From: JADLGL01 sp963823045 | GTDB taxonomy: Bacteria > Pseudomonadota > Alphaproteobacteria > Rhizobiales > Kaistiaceae | Assembly (NCBI GenBank): GCA_963823045.1 | Contig: CAWGKA010000004.1 | Coordinates: 1-64,000, forward strand | Direction of reading: 5' to 3' | DNA length: 64,000 bases | Shown: piece by piece, positions 52,015-60,605 of the stretch | Numbering within the stretch: position 1 is the stretch's first letter | Layout of the letters: each line of letters starts with the position of its first letter | The notes under the pieces: generated by a model | Seen by the model: the letters and a program-made list of their open reading frames with translations, nothing else | Database searches by the model: none | What the model was told of the DNA's origin: nothing | Made by a program: the position numbers and the translations under genes

Positions 52015-53139
52015 ATGGATCAGATCGTTGCGACCGTCGGCGGCACGCCGGTTTCGCTCGGTGCCGCCTTGGCGGTCGCCGCGCTTGTTGTTGCCGTCGC
52101 GGTGGTGGCCACGGTCCTGGCGCGCCGGGGTAGCCGGAACGGGCGGGCCGAAGAGGCGCGCCTAGCCGCCTTCGCCCGCGCGCAGGCCGAGCAGGCGGCC
52201 CGGCTGCAGCAGATGATCGAGAATGTCGGCAACGGCCAGAACCAGCTGAACCGCGCCGTGTCGGAGCGGCTCGATGGCTTCGGCCACCGCCTCGGCCAGT
52301 CGATGACGGAGACGACGCGCGCGACCCATGAAAGCCTCTCCCGCCTGAACGAGCGGCTTGCGGTGATCGACCGCGCCCAGGCGAACATCACCAGCCTGTC
52401 GAGCCAGATGGTCGAACTGCAGAACGTCCTCTCCAACAAGCAGACGCGCGGCGCCTTCGGTCAGGCGCGCATGGAGGCGATCATCCAGGATGGCCTGCCG
52501 CAGGGCGGCTATTCCTTCCAGGCGACGCTGTCGAACGGCAAGCGGCCGGACTGCCTCGTCTCCTTCCCCAATGACACGCCGTCACTGGTGATCGACGCCA
52601 AATTCCCGCTCGAAGGCTGGAACGCGCTGAAGACCGAGGAACCCGTCGAGCGGAAATCGGCGGAGGCGCAGTTCCGCCGCGACGTGCAGACCCACATCAC
52701 CGCGATCCGCCAGCGCTATTTCATCGCCGGCGAGACGCAGGATACCGCCTTCATGTTCGTGCCGTCGGAATCGATCTTCGCCGACATCCACGAGCACTTC
52801 GACGACCTCATCCAGCTCGCGCATCGCAGCCGCGTCGTCATCGTCTCGCCGTCGCTGCTGATGCTGTCGATCCAGGTGATCCAGTCGGTGCTGCGCGACA
52901 GCCGCATCAAGGAGCAGGCGCATCTCGTCCGCGACGAGGTCATCCGCCTCATGGACGATGTCGGCCGCCTCGATGAACGCGTGCGCAAGCTTGCATCGCA
53001 TCACAGCCAGGCGGCGCGCGACATCGACGACATTCTCATCTCGACGCGGAAGATCTCCAATCGCGGCGAGAAGATCGACGCCCTCGATTTTGGCGATGCG
53101 CCCCCGCCGCAGAGCGAATTGCGGCTGGCGGGCGAATAG
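52015..53139 (+). CDS. rmuC: DNA recombination protein RmuC
   Basis: 374 residues. N-terminal membrane helix (LAVAALVVAVAVVATVLA), long coiled coil (about residues 55-140), then the RmuC nuclease-like core: GAFGQARMEAIIQDGLP, LVIDAKFPLEGWNAL, FMFVPSESIFADIHEHFDDLIQLAHRSRVVIVSPSLLM. It is thought to limit DNA inversion at short inverted repeats. It is divergent from def, with no problem in frame. DUF924 converges on it after three bases. Confidence 0.92.
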   Translation: MDQIVATVGGTPVSLGAALAVAALVVAVAVVATVLARRGSRNGRAEEARLAAFARAQAEQAARLQQMIENVGNGQNQLNRAVSERLDGFGHRLGQSMTETTRATHESLSRLNERLAVIDRAQANITSLSSQMVELQNVLSNKQTRGAFGQARMEAIIQDGLPQGGYSFQATLSNGKRPDCLVSFPNDTPSLVIDAKFPLEGWNALKTEEPVERKSAEAQFRRDVQTHITAIRQRYFIAGETQDTAFMFVPSESIFADIHEHFDDLIQLAHRSRVVIVSPSLLMLSIQVIQSVLRDSRIKEQAHLVRDEVIRLMDDVGRLDERVRKLASHHSQAARDIDDILISTRKISNRGEKIDALDFGDAPPPQSELRLAGE

Positions 53140-53142
53140 CCG

Positions 53143-53742
53143 CTAGAACCCCCGCCCGCGTTCGGCGAGGAACGCCTTCTCCTCTTCCGTGCTTTCCCGT
53201 CCGAGCATCTCGTTGCGATGCGGGAAGCGGCCGAACTTGCGGATGAGGTCGCGATGCTTGGTGGCGAAGTCGAGATTGCCGCGGAACGTATCCACCCAGT
53301 TCTCCGGGCATGACACCGTCTCGGTTGCGATGAGCAGGGCGCAATAATCCTGATCAGCGACGTCTTCGCTGTGCATGAAGGGCAGGAAGAGGAACGGCCG
53401 CTCAAGCAGATAGAAGCGGTCGATGCCACCGGCGATCAACTCTCTGGCGTAGCCGCGGGCAATGGGGTCGTATTCAAAGGCCCGGCCGCCGGTGCGGTAG
53501 AGATTGCGCGGAAACTGGTCGAGCATGATGACGAGCCCGACTTGTTGGCGCTGCGTCAGCCGCGTGAAATCCCAGTCAGCCGCCGCCGCCTCGTCGACCG
53601 CCGCGCCGAAGCGTTCGCCGATCGTGCGATCAAAGTCGTCGTTCTGCTGGAACCAACTCGGCCAGCGATCGGAGTTCGCCTCCGGTCCCTCGATCGGACC
53701 GAACCAGAAATCATGTACGTCGTCGAGGACCGCTGGATTCAT
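53143..53742 (-). CDS. DUF924 family protein
   Basis: 199 residues, standard for DUF924: VHDFWFGPIEGPEANSDRW at the start, LVIMLDQFPRNLYRTGGRAFEYDPIARGYA in the middle and RFPHRNEMLGRESTEEEKAFL at the end. The fold is helical, TPR-like, and the biochemical role is unknown. No signal peptide. It lies 19 bases downstream of recR on the same strand and may be co-transcribed. Confidence 0.88.
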   Translation of the reverse strand: MNPAVLDDVHDFWFGPIEGPEANSDRWPSWFQQNDDFDRTIGERFGAAVDEAAAADWDFTRLTQRQQVGLVIMLDQFPRNLYRTGGRAFEYDPIARGYARELIAGGIDRFYLLERPFLFLPFMHSEDVADQDYCALLIATETVSCPENWVDTFRGNLDFATKHRDLIRKFGRFPHRNEMLGRESTEEEKAFLAERGRGF

Positions 53743-53761
53743 CGCAGAAATACCCTTGGGT

Positions 53762-54367
53762 TCAGAAGGGCGTCCGGCTGCGGATCGCCGCCGAAAGCGT
53801 GCCTTCGTCGAGATAGTCGAGTTCGCCGCCGACGGGAACGCCGAGGGCGAGGCGCGAGATCTTCACGCCGGTCGGCGCCAGCTGATCGGTGATGAAATGC
53901 GCCGTCGTCTGTCCGTCGACGGTGGCGTTGACGGCGAGGATCACCTCCTTGACGTCGCCTGCCGAGACGCGCTGCACCAGACGGTCGATGGTAAGATCCT
54001 CGGGGCCGACGCCGTCGAGCGCCGACAGCGTCCCGCCGAGAACGTGATAACGGGCGTTGAGTGCGCCAGCGCGTTCCAGCGCCCACAAATCGGATACATC
54101 CTCGACCACGACGAGCGTTGTCTCGTCGCGCCGGGGATCGGTGCAGATCGTGCAGGGGTCGTTGGTATCGATGTTGCCGCAGGTCGAGCACACGACGACG
54201 CGCTCCTCGGCGACTTCCATCGCCCGCGTCAGCGGCACCAGAAGCTGGTCCTTCTTCTGAATGAGATGCAGAGCGGCGCGTCGCGCCGAGCGCGGGCCGA
54301 GCCCCGGCAGCCGCGCCAGCAGCTGGATAAGATGCTCGATCTCGGGACCGGCGACCGTGCGGCTCAT
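53762..54367 (-). CDS. recR: Recombination mediator protein RecR
   Basis: 201 residues. N-terminal HhH (LIQLLARLPGLGPRSARRAALHLI), the Cys4 zinc finger CSTCGNIDTNDPCTIC, and the Toprim domain VVVEDVSDLWALERAGALNARYHVLGG. With RecF/RecO it loads RecA at gaps. In most relatives ybaB is directly upstream; here a 132-residue membrane protein gene lies between, with a one-base gap. Confidence 0.95.
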   Translation of the reverse strand: MSRTVAGPEIEHLIQLLARLPGLGPRSARRAALHLIQKKDQLLVPLTRAMEVAEERVVVCSTCGNIDTNDPCTICTDPRRDETTLVVVEDVSDLWALERAGALNARYHVLGGTLSALDGVGPEDLTIDRLVQRVSAGDVKEVILAVNATVDGQTTAHFITDQLAPTGVKISRLALGVPVGGELDYLDEGTLSAAIRSRTPF

Positions 54368-54368
54368 G

Positions 54369-54767
54369 TCAGAGGAAGATCGCCGCTGCGCCGTAGGCGG
54401 CGAAGGTCACGGCGACGGCGATCAGGAACGACAGAGCGAGGATACGAAAAGCCTTGGCGCGATCCTGCCTTCGCGCTGCAGCGTCGACGATCTGCTGACG
54501 TTCACGCAGGCTGCCGAAATTGAACAGCGAGGAGAAGCCGAAATAGAAGCAGAAATGGTAGAACGCCTGCACGAACCCTGCGGCCGCGGCAAAGGCGGGC
54601 AGGAAGAGAATGAGGTACCAGGCCGGCTCCCCGACCTTCGCCCTCATCAGAAACAACAGGACCAACGCGAAGACGGTGACGCCGCCCCAGCCGGCGCGCA
54701 TACGGCGCTGGATTTCCTCCTCGCCGATATTGCAGCTGCCCGGAACGTAGTGGTCGGTTGTGCTCAT
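54369..54767 (-). CDS. Three-TM membrane protein inserted between ybaB and recR
   Basis: 132 residues. The N-terminus reads YVPGSCNIGEEEIQRRMRAGW, a short Cys-containing motif that looks conserved in character (a soluble tag before the first helix), followed by helices VTVFALVLLFLMRA, WYLILFLPAFAAAAGFVQAFYHFCFYFGF and ILALSFLIAVAVTFAAYGAAAIFL. The start ATG shares one base with the ybaB stop (TGATG), so translation is coupled. I do not know the function. Confidence 0.7.
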   Translation of the reverse strand: MSTTDHYVPGSCNIGEEEIQRRMRAGWGGVTVFALVLLFLMRAKVGEPAWYLILFLPAFAAAAGFVQAFYHFCFYFGFSSLFNFGSLRERQQIVDAAARRQDRAKAFRILALSFLIAVAVTFAAYGAAAIFL

Positions 54768-55090
54768 CAGAATGGCAGCTTCATCCCCGGCGGCAGTTGC
54801 AGGCCGCCTGTCATTTCCTGGGTCAACTCGGCAGTGCGTGCCTCAAGTTTCGCTCGCGCATCATTGTGCGCGGCCAGAATGAGGTCTTCCAGGATCTCCG
54901 CCTCATCCGGTTTCACCAGCGACGGATCGACCTTGAGCGCCTTCATGTCTCCCTTGCCTGAGAGCGTCACCGATACCAGGCCGCCGCCGGCCGTGCCGGT
55001 CACTTCCAGGGCGGCGATCTGCTCCTGGACCTCCTGCATCTTTGATTGAAGCTCGCGGGCCTGCTTCATCATGCCCATGAAGTCGCGCAT
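54767..55090 (-). CDS. YbaB/EbfC family nucleoid-associated protein
   Basis: 107 residues: MRDFMGMMKQARELQSKMQEVQEQIAALEVTGTAGGGLVSVTLSGKGDMKALKVDPSLV...EILEDLILAAHNDA, the full YbaB pattern. It is a dimeric DNA-binding tweezer. Gene order dnaX-ybaB is conserved; the gap is two bases. Confidence 0.94.
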   Translation of the reverse strand: MRDFMGMMKQARELQSKMQEVQEQIAALEVTGTAGGGLVSVTLSGKGDMKALKVDPSLVKPDEAEILEDLILAAHNDARAKLEARTAELTQEMTGGLQLPPGMKLPF

Positions 55091-55092
55091 CT

Positions 55093-56886
55093 TCAGTCTC
55101 CGTTTGGCTCGTCCGACGTATCGTCGTCGCCGTCAATGTCCAGATCGGCGAGGCCGCCACCAGCTGCGGCCTCGGTAACGCGAATGTCGACGATCTCCGC
55201 CTTCGGGAAATGTGCCAACACGGCGGCCACGGTCGGGTCGCGTCGCGCATCGTCTTCCAGCTGCGCCCGAGTCGCCTTTCGCTGCTCGTGCAGCGTCGGC
55301 AACGCCGCCTCATTGTTGATGGTGATGACCCAGCGTTCGCCCGTCCATTCCTTCAGCTTGGCGCCGAGATCGGTGGTGAGGCTTTTCGGCGCATCGGCGG
55401 TAAGGCCGATCTCGATCCGGCCGGGCTCGAAGCGGATCGGACGGACGTAATGTTCGAGATTCGCCTTGAGGCCGATTTCGCGCTTTTCCGAAGCGAGGGC
55501 GATCAGATCTTCGTAGCGCCTGAGCTGCGGCGCCGGCGGATCGACGGCAGCATTCGGTTGCGCCATCGCCAGCGGTGTTTCCGCGGCCGCTGCGACCGGT
55601 CCGCCGCGGGTGGCGCGTGGCGGGCTCGGCGCCGTCATTGACGCCGCAGGCGCAGCACCATTGCCGCCGCTCGGCCGCGGTGCCGAATTGCCTTCATCGC
55701 CACGGCCAGCAATCGCCCGGAGCGCTTCGTCGGGCGTCGGCAGATCGGCCGCATAGGCAAGACGAACGAGGACCATCTCGGCGGCGGCGAGGGGCCGCGA
55801 AGCTTCGCGAGCTTCGTCGATGCCCTTCAACAGAATCTGCCATGAGCGCGACAGAGCGCGCACCGACAGCGCCTCGGCGAGAGCGAGGCCGCGCACGCGC
55901 TCTTCTTCCGTGAGCGCGGCGTCCTCGGCGGCCGACGGCGTCATCTTCAGCCGCGTCACCAGATGATTGAAATTGGCGAGATCCTCCAGGAGCACCGCAG
56001 GATCGGCGCCTGCCTCGTAGAGCTCGCCAAGCGTCGTCAATGCTGCCGGCGCGTCACCCCGCATCAACTGATCGAACAGGTCGATGACGCGGTTGCGGTC
56101 GGCGAGCCCGAGCATGGTGCGCACATCGTCCGCGGAGACCGACCGCCCGGCGGCGCTGGCGTCGCCGCCATGGGCGATGGCGCGGTCGAGCAGCGACAGG
56201 GAATCGCGCGCCGAGCCTTCGCCCGCCCGCGCGATCATCGCCAGCGCGTCGGTGTCGATGGCGATGCCTTCCTTTTCGGCGATCCCTTTGAGGAGGCCGA
56301 CGAGGCGGTCGGCCTCGATGCGGCGGAGATCGAAGCGCTGGCATCGCGACAGGATCGTCACCGGCACCTTGCGCACTTCGGTGGTGGCGAAGATGAACTT
56401 CACATGCTCCGGCGGCTCTTCGAGCGTCTTTAGGAGGCCGTTGAAGGCCTGGTTCGAGAGCATGTGCACTTCGTCGATGATGTAGACCTTGTAGCGCGCG
56501 ACCGCGGGCTTGTAGCGCACCGACTCGATGATCTCGCGAATGTCGCCGATGCCGGTATGCGAGGCGGCGTCCATTTCGATGACGTCGATATGGCGCCCTT
56601 CCATGATCGCGGCGTCATGCTCGCCGGGCTCGGAGAAATCGATCGACGGACGGTCCGGACCGCCAGGCTTTTGATAGTTGAGCGCGCGGGCGAGGATGCG
56701 GGCGGTCGACGTCTTGCCGACGCCGCGAACGCCCGTGAGGAGAAAGGCCTGCGCGATCCGCCCGGTCTCGAAGGCGTTGGTGAGCGTGCGCACCATCGGC
56801 TCCTGGCCGATCAGGTCATCGAAGCTCTGCGGCCGGTATTTCCGGGCGAGCACCTGATAGGGCACGAAGCCGGCTGCTGTCTCCAA
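55093..56886 (-). CDS. dnaX: DNA polymerase III subunit gamma/tau
   Basis: 597 residues from TTG 56886 (METAAGFVPYQVLARKYRPQSF). AAA+ clamp-loader domain: LLTGVRGVGKTSTARILARAL (Walker A), YIIDEVHMLSNQAFNGLLKTLEEPPEHVKFIFATTE (Walker B, sensor 1), SARDSLSLLDRAI. The four zinc-binding cysteines normally after Walker A are absent; the stretch reads LNYQKPGGPDRPSIDFSEPGEHDAAIMEGRH, as in other Rhizobiales. The tau C-terminus is Ala/Pro-rich, then conserved. The frame is open to 57012 but that part is the SRP RNA gene, so I reject the longer start. Confidence 0.93.
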   Translation of the reverse strand: METAAGFVPYQVLARKYRPQSFDDLIGQEPMVRTLTNAFETGRIAQAFLLTGVRGVGKTSTARILARALNYQKPGGPDRPSIDFSEPGEHDAAIMEGRHIDVIEMDAASHTGIGDIREIIESVRYKPAVARYKVYIIDEVHMLSNQAFNGLLKTLEEPPEHVKFIFATTEVRKVPVTILSRCQRFDLRRIEADRLVGLLKGIAEKEGIAIDTDALAMIARAGEGSARDSLSLLDRAIAHGGDASAAGRSVSADDVRTMLGLADRNRVIDLFDQLMRGDAPAALTTLGELYEAGADPAVLLEDLANFNHLVTRLKMTPSAAEDAALTEEERVRGLALAEALSVRALSRSWQILLKGIDEAREASRPLAAAEMVLVRLAYAADLPTPDEALRAIAGRGDEGNSAPRPSGGNGAAPAASMTAPSPPRATRGGPVAAAAETPLAMAQPNAAVDPPAPQLRRYEDLIALASEKREIGLKANLEHYVRPIRFEPGRIEIGLTADAPKSLTTDLGAKLKEWTGERWVITINNEAALPTLHEQRKATRAQLEDDARRDPTVAAVLAHFPKAEIVDIRVTEAAAGGGLADLDIDGDDDTSDEPNGD

Positions 56887-56913
56887 TGGCCTGTCTCGCT
56901 CGCCGGGTGAAGA

Positions 56914-57012
56914 GTGGGAGGCTGACGCGTGACCCGCGCCGGACTCGTTAGGGCTGCTTCCTTCCGGACCTGACCCGGTTGGCGAGGGACGCGTCCACTG
57001 CCAACCTCCCAC
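56914..57012 (-). ncRNA. ffs: Signal recognition particle RNA (small bacterial type)
   Basis: On minus the conserved apical core GGTCAGGTCCGGAAGGAAGC is intact. The ends pair: GTGGGAGGTTGG (57012-57001) with the inner strand TCAGCCTCCCAC (56925-56914), giving a roughly 99-base hairpin typical of the 4.5S RNA. It binds Ffh to target proteins to the membrane. It lies directly upstream of dnaX, as usual in this group. Confidence 0.9.
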
Positions 57013-57017
57013 GCGAC

Positions 57018-57046
57018 CATATCATGCGGCCGGCACTGCGAGGCAA
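57018..57046 (-). promoter_or_regulatory. Probable sigma70 promoter of the SRP RNA
   Basis: On minus, TTGCCT (57046-57041) and GATATG (57023-57018) are 17 bases apart. The expected transcription start, 6-7 bases further, falls on 57011-57012, exactly the 5' end deduced from SRP pairing. Agreement of the two independent predictions supports it. Confidence 0.6.
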
Positions 57047-57056
57047 GGGCGGAGGT

Positions 57057-57902
57057 TCACTCTCCGCCGTTCAACTGCAGCCGGAACGGGCTCGCCGGAT
57101 AAACGCCGATCAGTCGGTACTCCGAGGTGAAGAAGGCGAGCTCCTCCAGCGCAAGCGCCAGATTCCTGTCCTCGGGGTGACCGTCGACCTCGGCATAGAA
57201 CTGCGTGGCGAAGAACTTGCCGTCGAGCTGGTAGGACTCCAGCTTCGTCATGTTGACGCCATTGGTGGCGAAGCCGCCCATCGCCTTGTAGAGCGCGGCC
57301 GGCAGATTGCGCACACGGAACAGGAAGCTCGTGATCATCGGCCCGCCGGGCGCCGGGACCGCAGCCTCGCGCGAGAGAACAATGAAACGCGTGACATTGT
57401 AGCTCTCGTCCTCGACGTCCTCGAGCAGCACGTCGAGGCCGTGCAGCTCGGCGGCGAGGCGCGGGGCAAGTGCAGCCAGCGTCGGATCGCCGCGCTCGGC
57501 AATCTCGCGCGCCGCGCCCGCCGTGTCACCGGTGACCATCGGAATCCACCCATGCGAGCGAATCGCTCGGCGACACTGCCCTAGCGCGTGGGAGTGGCTG
57601 TAGACGGTCTTGATGTCCGCCAGCTTCGCACCCTTCACCGCCATCAAATTGAAATGGATCGGCATAAAATATTCGCCGGTGATGTGGAGGCTCGAGCGCG
57701 GCAGGAGGTGGTGAATATCGGCTACGCGGCCGGCGAGCGAGTTCTCGATCGGAATCATGCCGAGATCAGCATCGCCCGAATCGATCGCGGCGAAGCAGTC
57801 CTCGAAGGTCGGCACCGGCATCGGTGTGCCATTGGGGAAAACTTCTCGCGAGGCGATATCGGAGTTCGACCCCGGTTCGCCCTGAAAAACGACCTTCAGC
57901 AT
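57057..57902 (-). CDS. pheA: Prephenate dehydratase
   Basis: 281 residues from ATG 57902 (MLKVVFQGEPGSNSD). Catalytic part: AFxGxxGSNSD-type start, VPTFEDCFAAIDSGDADLGMIPIENSLAGRV, and NVTRFIVLSRE with the conserved Thr-Arg-Phe. The C-terminal ACT domain (SFLFRVRNLPAALYKAMGGFATNGVNMTKLESYQLDGKFF) senses phenylalanine. It converts prephenate to phenylpyruvate. An upstream frame to 57998 is possible but looks less protein-like. It is divergent from the pentahaem cytochrome gene; kdsB, often between them in rhizobia, is absent. Confidence 0.93.
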   Translation of the reverse strand: MLKVVFQGEPGSNSDIASREVFPNGTPMPVPTFEDCFAAIDSGDADLGMIPIENSLAGRVADIHHLLPRSSLHITGEYFMPIHFNLMAVKGAKLADIKTVYSHSHALGQCRRAIRSHGWIPMVTGDTAGAAREIAERGDPTLAALAPRLAAELHGLDVLLEDVEDESYNVTRFIVLSREAAVPAPGGPMITSFLFRVRNLPAALYKAMGGFATNGVNMTKLESYQLDGKFFATQFYAEVDGHPEDRNLALALEELAFFTSEYRLIGVYPASPFRLQLNGGE

Positions 57903-58077
57903 TCTTGCCTCGCCGATGACGATCCGGCGAACCTGTGGCCGGAAAGCCGCACTCCTAACAAGCCGGGCCGGCTTACGCAGCGCTTGGGGCGCCGTCAACG
58001 TCGCCTATTCATCCACAATTGGCGCGTTTGTGCTCACAATGTCGCATCCGACGGCAGGCCCATTGGCTCGATATCTG

Positions 58078-58105
58078 TTGCATCGCGCGCCTAAACCCCT
58101 ATAGC
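58078..58105 (+). promoter_or_regulatory. Possible promoter of the pentahaem cytochrome
   Basis: TTGCAT (58078-58083) and TATAGC (58100-58105) are separated by 16 bases, each matching four of six consensus positions. They lie about 95 bases before the ATG in the pheA-cytochrome gap. This is a weak match and rests on position. Confidence 0.3.
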
Positions 58106-58196
58106 TTCCGCGCACTAGCGAGGGAGAAGGGGCGCTTCCGGCCGGTGATTGTCGGCCGTTGCCCCCCTAGGGTGGTTTGCGGAGCGCGGGGCACAA

Positions 58197-60590
58197 ATGT
58201 TCAACAAAATAGCTGGCGCGGTTTTGGGCACGTTACTCGTGCTCGTGGCGCTGAGGATCGTCGCTGAAGGCCTGTTCGGACCGGAGGAGCCTGCGCATGA
58301 AGAGCAGGTCGCTGAGAACAACGGGCCGGCGGTTGACCCGGTTCAGGCCCTCTACGTCCGAATCGTCGACGCCGATCCGGCCGATGGCCAGGCTGCAGCA
58401 GCCGCCTGCCAAGGCTGTCATTCGCTTGCGGAGAACGGCGGCACCCTTGTCGGCCCGGATCTCTTCAACGTCGTGAACCGCCCGATCGGTGGTGTCGAGG
58501 GCTTCAACTACAGCACCGCGCTGAAGGATTTGCATGACGCCGGCGACACCTGGACCTACGAAAAGCTCGACGCCTGGCTGACCAGCACGACCACATTCGC
58601 GCCCGGGACGGCGATGAGCTTCGCCATTTCCGATCCCGATCAGCGCGCTGCGATCATCGCCTATCTGCGTACCGTCTCGAACGACCCGGCGCCTCTGCCG
58701 ACGATCGAGCCCGGCGTGCGTGAGGCCCTGGCTGGCGAAGGTGCGCCGGCCGAAGAGGGCGCGCCGGCCGAGGAAACGGCGGCGGGCGACATCGATGCCG
58801 TCATCGCGGCAGCCGACCCGGCCGCCGGCCAAGCCGTCGCGGCCCAGTGCGCCGGCTGTCATACCCTCACCGAGGGCGGCGCCGACGGCTTCGGTCCGAA
58901 CCTCTTCGGTGTCTTCGATCGCGCCATTGGTGGCGGCGACCACGCCTACACGGCGGCCCTGCAGGCGCTGAATGGCGAGGGCGAGATCTGGAACGCGGCA
59001 AACCTTGACGCCTTCCTTACCGATCCGCAGGCCTTCGCGCCGGGCACGGCAATGCCGATCCAGGTGACCGATCCGACCGACCGTCACAACGTCATCGCTT
59101 ATCTGATGACGCTGACGAACACGCCGGCGGAAGAAACGACCCCGGCCGAGGAGGCTGCGCCTCCTGCTGAGGAAGCCGCTCCGGCCTCTGCCGCCGCACC
59201 GGCTTCGGCCGCGGCGCCGGACGGCTGCGACGGACATCGGAGCGGCTGTGGCTGCTGCCGACGCTGCCGCGGGCGAAGCGGCCGCCGCTCAGTGCGCCGG
59301 CTGTCACACGCTCACCGAGGGCGGCGCCGACGGTTTCGGTCCGAACCTCTTCGGTGTCGTCGGGCGGCCCATTGGTGGCGGCGATCACACCTACTCGGCG
59401 GCGCTGCAGGCGCTGCATGATGCGGGTGACGTCTGGACGCTCGCCAATCTCGATGCGTTCCTCACCGATCCGCAGGCCTTTGCGCCGGGAACGATGATGC
59501 CGATCAACGTCGCCGACGAGACGACGCGGCACAACATCCTCGCCTATCTTGAGACGCTGACGGCCGCCGCTCCGGCTCTGCTGCTGCACCGGCCTCGGCT
59601 GCTGCTCCGGCATCGGCTGCTGCTCCGGCATCGGCTGCTGCTCCGGCGTCCGCCGCTGCTCCGGCATCGGCCGCTGCTCCGGCTTCGGCCGCCGCTACCG
59701 GCTTCGGCCGCTGCTCCGGCTTCGGCCGCTGCTCCGGCTTCGGCCGCCGCACCGGCTTCGGCTGCCGCTCCGGCTTCGGCTGCTGCTTCAGCCGGCGGTG
59801 CGGACGTTGCGGCCGCGATTGCCGCAGCGGATCCGGCAGCCGGTGAAGCTGTCGCCGCTCAGTGCGCCGGCTGCCACACCCTCACCGAGGGCGGTGCCGA
59901 CGGCTTCGGTCCGAACCTCTTCGGCGTCGTCGGTCGTCCTATTGGCGGTGCGGACCACACCTATTCGCCGGCGCTGCAGGCGCTGCACGATGCGGGTGAC
60001 GTTTGGACCGTCGCCAATCTCGACACGTTCCTTGCCGATCCGCAGGCTTTTGCGCCGGGGACCATGATGCCGATCTCCGTCGCCGACGAGACCGACCGTC
60101 ATAATCTCATTGCCTATCTCGAGACCTTGACGGCTGCTTCCGCTGCTGCTCCGGCATCCGCTCTGCGCGGCCTCCGCTGCTGCTCCGGCACCGCTCTGCT
60201 CCGGCTTCGGCCGCTGCGCCGGCCTCTGCTGCCGCCGCGGCCCCGGCCGAAGAGACCGCGCTCACGCCGGTTGCCTTCACGGTCACGCAGGGCAATTGGG
60301 GTGAACTGCAATACGGCATTGAGTGCGCCACCTGCCACGCCGACGACCTCACCGGAGATCGCGGCCCGGCTCTTGTCGGCGATACGTTCACCACCGCCTG
60401 GGCGGGCAAGCCGGTGAGCGACCTCACGACCGCGATGCGCGACGGTGGTCCGCATCCGGGCGACGCCGTGACCGATGAGGACTATGCGGCAATCGTCGCC
60501 TTCATCCTGCGCCAGAACGGCTTTGAAGCCGGCAATGTTGCGCTGGTCGCGGGCGCCGCGAACCAGACCGGCATCGGCATTCTCCAGTAG
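58197..60590 (+). CDS. Five-haem modular cytochrome c, CycM-like anchor (about five frame breaks)
   Basis: About 796 residues after repair (breaks near 59235, 59577, 59690, 60155, 60190). An N-terminal anchor MFNKIAGAVLGTLLVLVA resembles the CycM/c552 membrane anchor. Five haem sites: CQGCH (58407), CAGCH (58848, 59293, 59863) and CATCH (60324). Domains 1-4 are class I cytochromes with axial Met in GTAMSF, GTAMPI, GTMMPI; domains 3 and 4 are nearly the same in protein and DNA. Domain 5 differs (GIECATCHADDLTGDRGPALVGDTF...IVAFILRQNGFEAG). Linkers are Ala/Ser/Pro/Glu-rich. It probably is an inner-membrane tethered periplasmic electron carrier. I know no named family with this exact layout. Confidence 0.85.
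59578..59790 (+). repeat. Tandem 18-base repeat coding ASAAAP linker
   Basis: About eleven copies of an 18-base unit (consensus gcttcggccgctgctccg) encode Ala-Ser-Ala-Ala-Ala-Pro between haem domains 3 and 4 of the cytochrome. One 19-base unit and one missing base break the frame, so the displayed frame shows a Leu/Arg-rich run that is an artefact. A shorter version of the repeat lies at about 60134-60250 before domain 5. Confidence 0.85.
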
Positions 60591-60605
60591 AACAAGCGCT
60601 GCCGC

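Noticed and set aside
59577..59700. Leu/Arg-rich segment (LLLHRPRLLLRHRL) of the cytochrome as a real domain
   Set aside because: It is the out-of-frame reading of the ASAAAP-coding 18-base repeat; the proper frame restores the linker.
59578..59790. CRISPR-like array
   Set aside because: Repeats are contiguous 18-base units without spacers and encode a peptide linker.
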